Source: Lunatimonas sp. (GTDB lineage Bacteria; Bacteroidota; Bacteroidia; Cytophagales; Cyclobacteriaceae). From it: a DNA stretch of 64,000 bases. The stretch is from assembly GCF_020832325.1 (NCBI RefSeq), contig NZ_JAFIEU010000031.1:1-64000 (forward strand), written 5' to 3'. The notes under the pieces are model-generated. The model did not search any database. It was given only the letters and a program-made list of their open reading frames with translations, and was not told the DNA's origin. Both the position numbers and the translations under genes were made by a program. Of this stretch, positions 63,046 to 64,000 are shown in pieces (within the stretch, counting starts at the first letter, position 1; each line of letters begins with the position of its first letter).

Positions 63046-64000
63046 CTAGGAAATACCCTCTCCTTGGTTGGCGGATTTCAATTGCCGAAGTTCTTCTTTC
63101 GAGTAGGCCATTTTGGTGATCAAAACAAATAAGATCGGCACTAGGGTAATGGTGAAGAATGTAGCTGTAAGCATCCCGCCGAGAACCGTCCATCCAATAG
63201 TTTGTCTGGCTACAGATCCTGCACCACCTGCAAAAGCCAAAGGCACTACGCCCAATATAAAAGCAAATGAGGTCATCAAGATGGGCCTTAACCGGAGTTT
63301 TGCGGCAATGGTAGCGGCTTTCTTGATAGGCACACCCCTGTCCACCCGTTCCTTGGCGTATTCCACGATGAGAATGGCATTTTTGGCCGCTAGCGCCACT
63401 AGGGTAAGTAGACCGATCTGCGCATAGACGTTGTTGGTCAACGAAGGGAATAACGAAAGGGTTACCATTGCTCCAAAGACCCCCGATGGTACAGCCAGTA
63501 ACACCGAGAAGGGTACAGACCAACTTTCATACAAAGCAGTGAGGCATAGAAAAACAAACACGATGGATAATAGAAAAATGATCAGCGTACTGCTACCGGA
63601 TTTAATTTCCTCACGACTGATTCCTGAGAAATCAATGTCAAAGCCTCCTGGTAGGGTGGAGGCTACGTCCCTGATTTGTTGGATCGCCTGACCGGAACTA
63701 TAGCCACTTGCGGCATCCCCATTGATGGTGGCCGATCGGAACAAGTTAAAATGACTGATCAAGGGCGCGTTTTCCACTAGTTCTGTTTCCACCAAATTAC
63801 TAATAGGTGTCATTTGTCCTTGATTGTTTTTTACAAAAAAGCTGCTAAGCGATTGAAGACTTTCACGGTACATGGTGTCTGCTTGGGCCACCACGCGGTA
63901 ATTCCGTCCGTACAAGATAAAGTCGTTGACATAGATGCTACCAAGGTAGGTTTGGAGGGTCATAAAGGCTTCTCCGATATTTACTCCTTGACGGGCGGCC
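63046..64000 (-). CDS. RND-family (HAE1/AcrB-like) efflux pump, C-terminal part (5' end outside window)
   Basis: The minus-strand frame is open to the window edge. The visible 318 residues carry AcrB-like segments: NIGEAFMTLQTYLGSIYVND, then LVALAAKNAILIVEYAKE, LRPILMTSFAFILGVVPLA and GWTVLGGMLTATFF. These are the second porter and transmembrane halves of HAE1-type pumps. The rest of the gene, and probably its membrane-fusion and outer-membrane partners, lie beyond base 64000. Confidence 0.93.
   Translation of the reverse strand, partial: AARQGVNIGEAFMTLQTYLGSIYVNDFILYGRNYRVVAQADTMYRESLQSLSSFFVKNNQGQMTPISNLVETELVENAPLISHFNLFRSATINGDAASGYSSGQAIQQIRDVASTLPGGFDIDFSGISREEIKSGSSTLIIFLLSIVFVFLCLTALYESWSVPFSVLLAVPSGVFGAMVTLSLFPSLTNNVYAQIGLLTLVALAAKNAILIVEYAKERVDRGVPIKKAATIAAKLRLRPILMTSFAFILGVVPLAFAGGAGSVARQTIGWTVLGGMLTATFFTITLVPILFVLITKMAYSKEELRQLKSANQGEGIS

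Noticed and set aside
63014-63523. 169-codon minus-strand frame overlapping the RND pump gene
   Set aside because: Shifted frame of the AcrB-like gene; the RND frame has the conserved motifs.

Overview
The window is chromosomal DNA from a member of the Bacteroidota, most likely a Cytophagales-type marine or soil bacterium. The phylum call rests on a SusC/SusD pair, a TamL-type Omp85 lipoprotein, DUF5687 and DUF4249 proteins, LytS/LytTR two-component genes, Bat-type genes, two promoters that fit TTG-N19/20-TAnnTTTG, and weak or absent Shine-Dalgarno sites. The order is an inference from general gene style and the tmRNA tag GESNYAMAA. No rRNA, tRNA, CRISPR array or prophage was seen.

Layout: 1-5.3 kb holds the 3' end of an AddB-like nuclease gene, a PAS/receiver protein and an mlaE-mlaF-mlaD lipid-transport operon that ends in a terminator. 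5.5-8.9 kb holds acnA and, on the minus strand, the tmRNA gene with its terminator. 9-11.7 kb has a DsbA-like protein and two lipoproteins. 12-17.5 kb is a SusC/SusD pair facing an AraC regulator. 17.9-19.6 kb is a sulfite oxidase-type molybdoenzyme with its cytochrome c. 19.7-21.9 kb is an ABC ATPase with a DUF5687 permease. 23.7-26.5 kb is a TPR-LytS kinase with its LytTR regulator, followed by a Ppx/GppA phosphatase gene.

28.2-29.3 kb is the most unusual stretch. A small HUH (REP-associated, RAYT-like) transposase gene is bracketed by two blocks of short hairpins. One flank carries a 56-bp near-perfect copy of the start of the ric gene, which lies 4.8 kb away. The other flank carries a second, diverged tail of the ppx/gppA gene. 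Next come a five-PAS histidine kinase, an Rrf2 (NsrR-like) regulator with ric (nitrosative iron-sulfur repair), and a decayed norD pseudogene. Together these look like the remains of a nitric-oxide or denitrification locus.

35-42 kb carries a uracil-DNA glycosylase-type protein, heme A synthase, an HPP membrane protein, an outer membrane protein, a copper receptor of the OprC/NosA type with a small cysteine-rich partner, and Dps. 42.1-45.3 kb is a five-gene minus-strand operon running pcm, thioesterase, unknown, DUF3817 and a kinase-like protein. 45.4-54.9 kb is housekeeping: ribE, PAP2, hemF, tamL, a TrmH-type methyltransferase, a BASS transporter, a queuosine-precursor transporter, rnz, a STAS protein and purC. 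55-59.7 kb is a Bat-like VWA/TPR operon continuing into a thiolase and a MORN/YwqK-repeat protein. The window closes with a TonB receptor/DUF4249 pair and the 3' end of an RND efflux pump gene.
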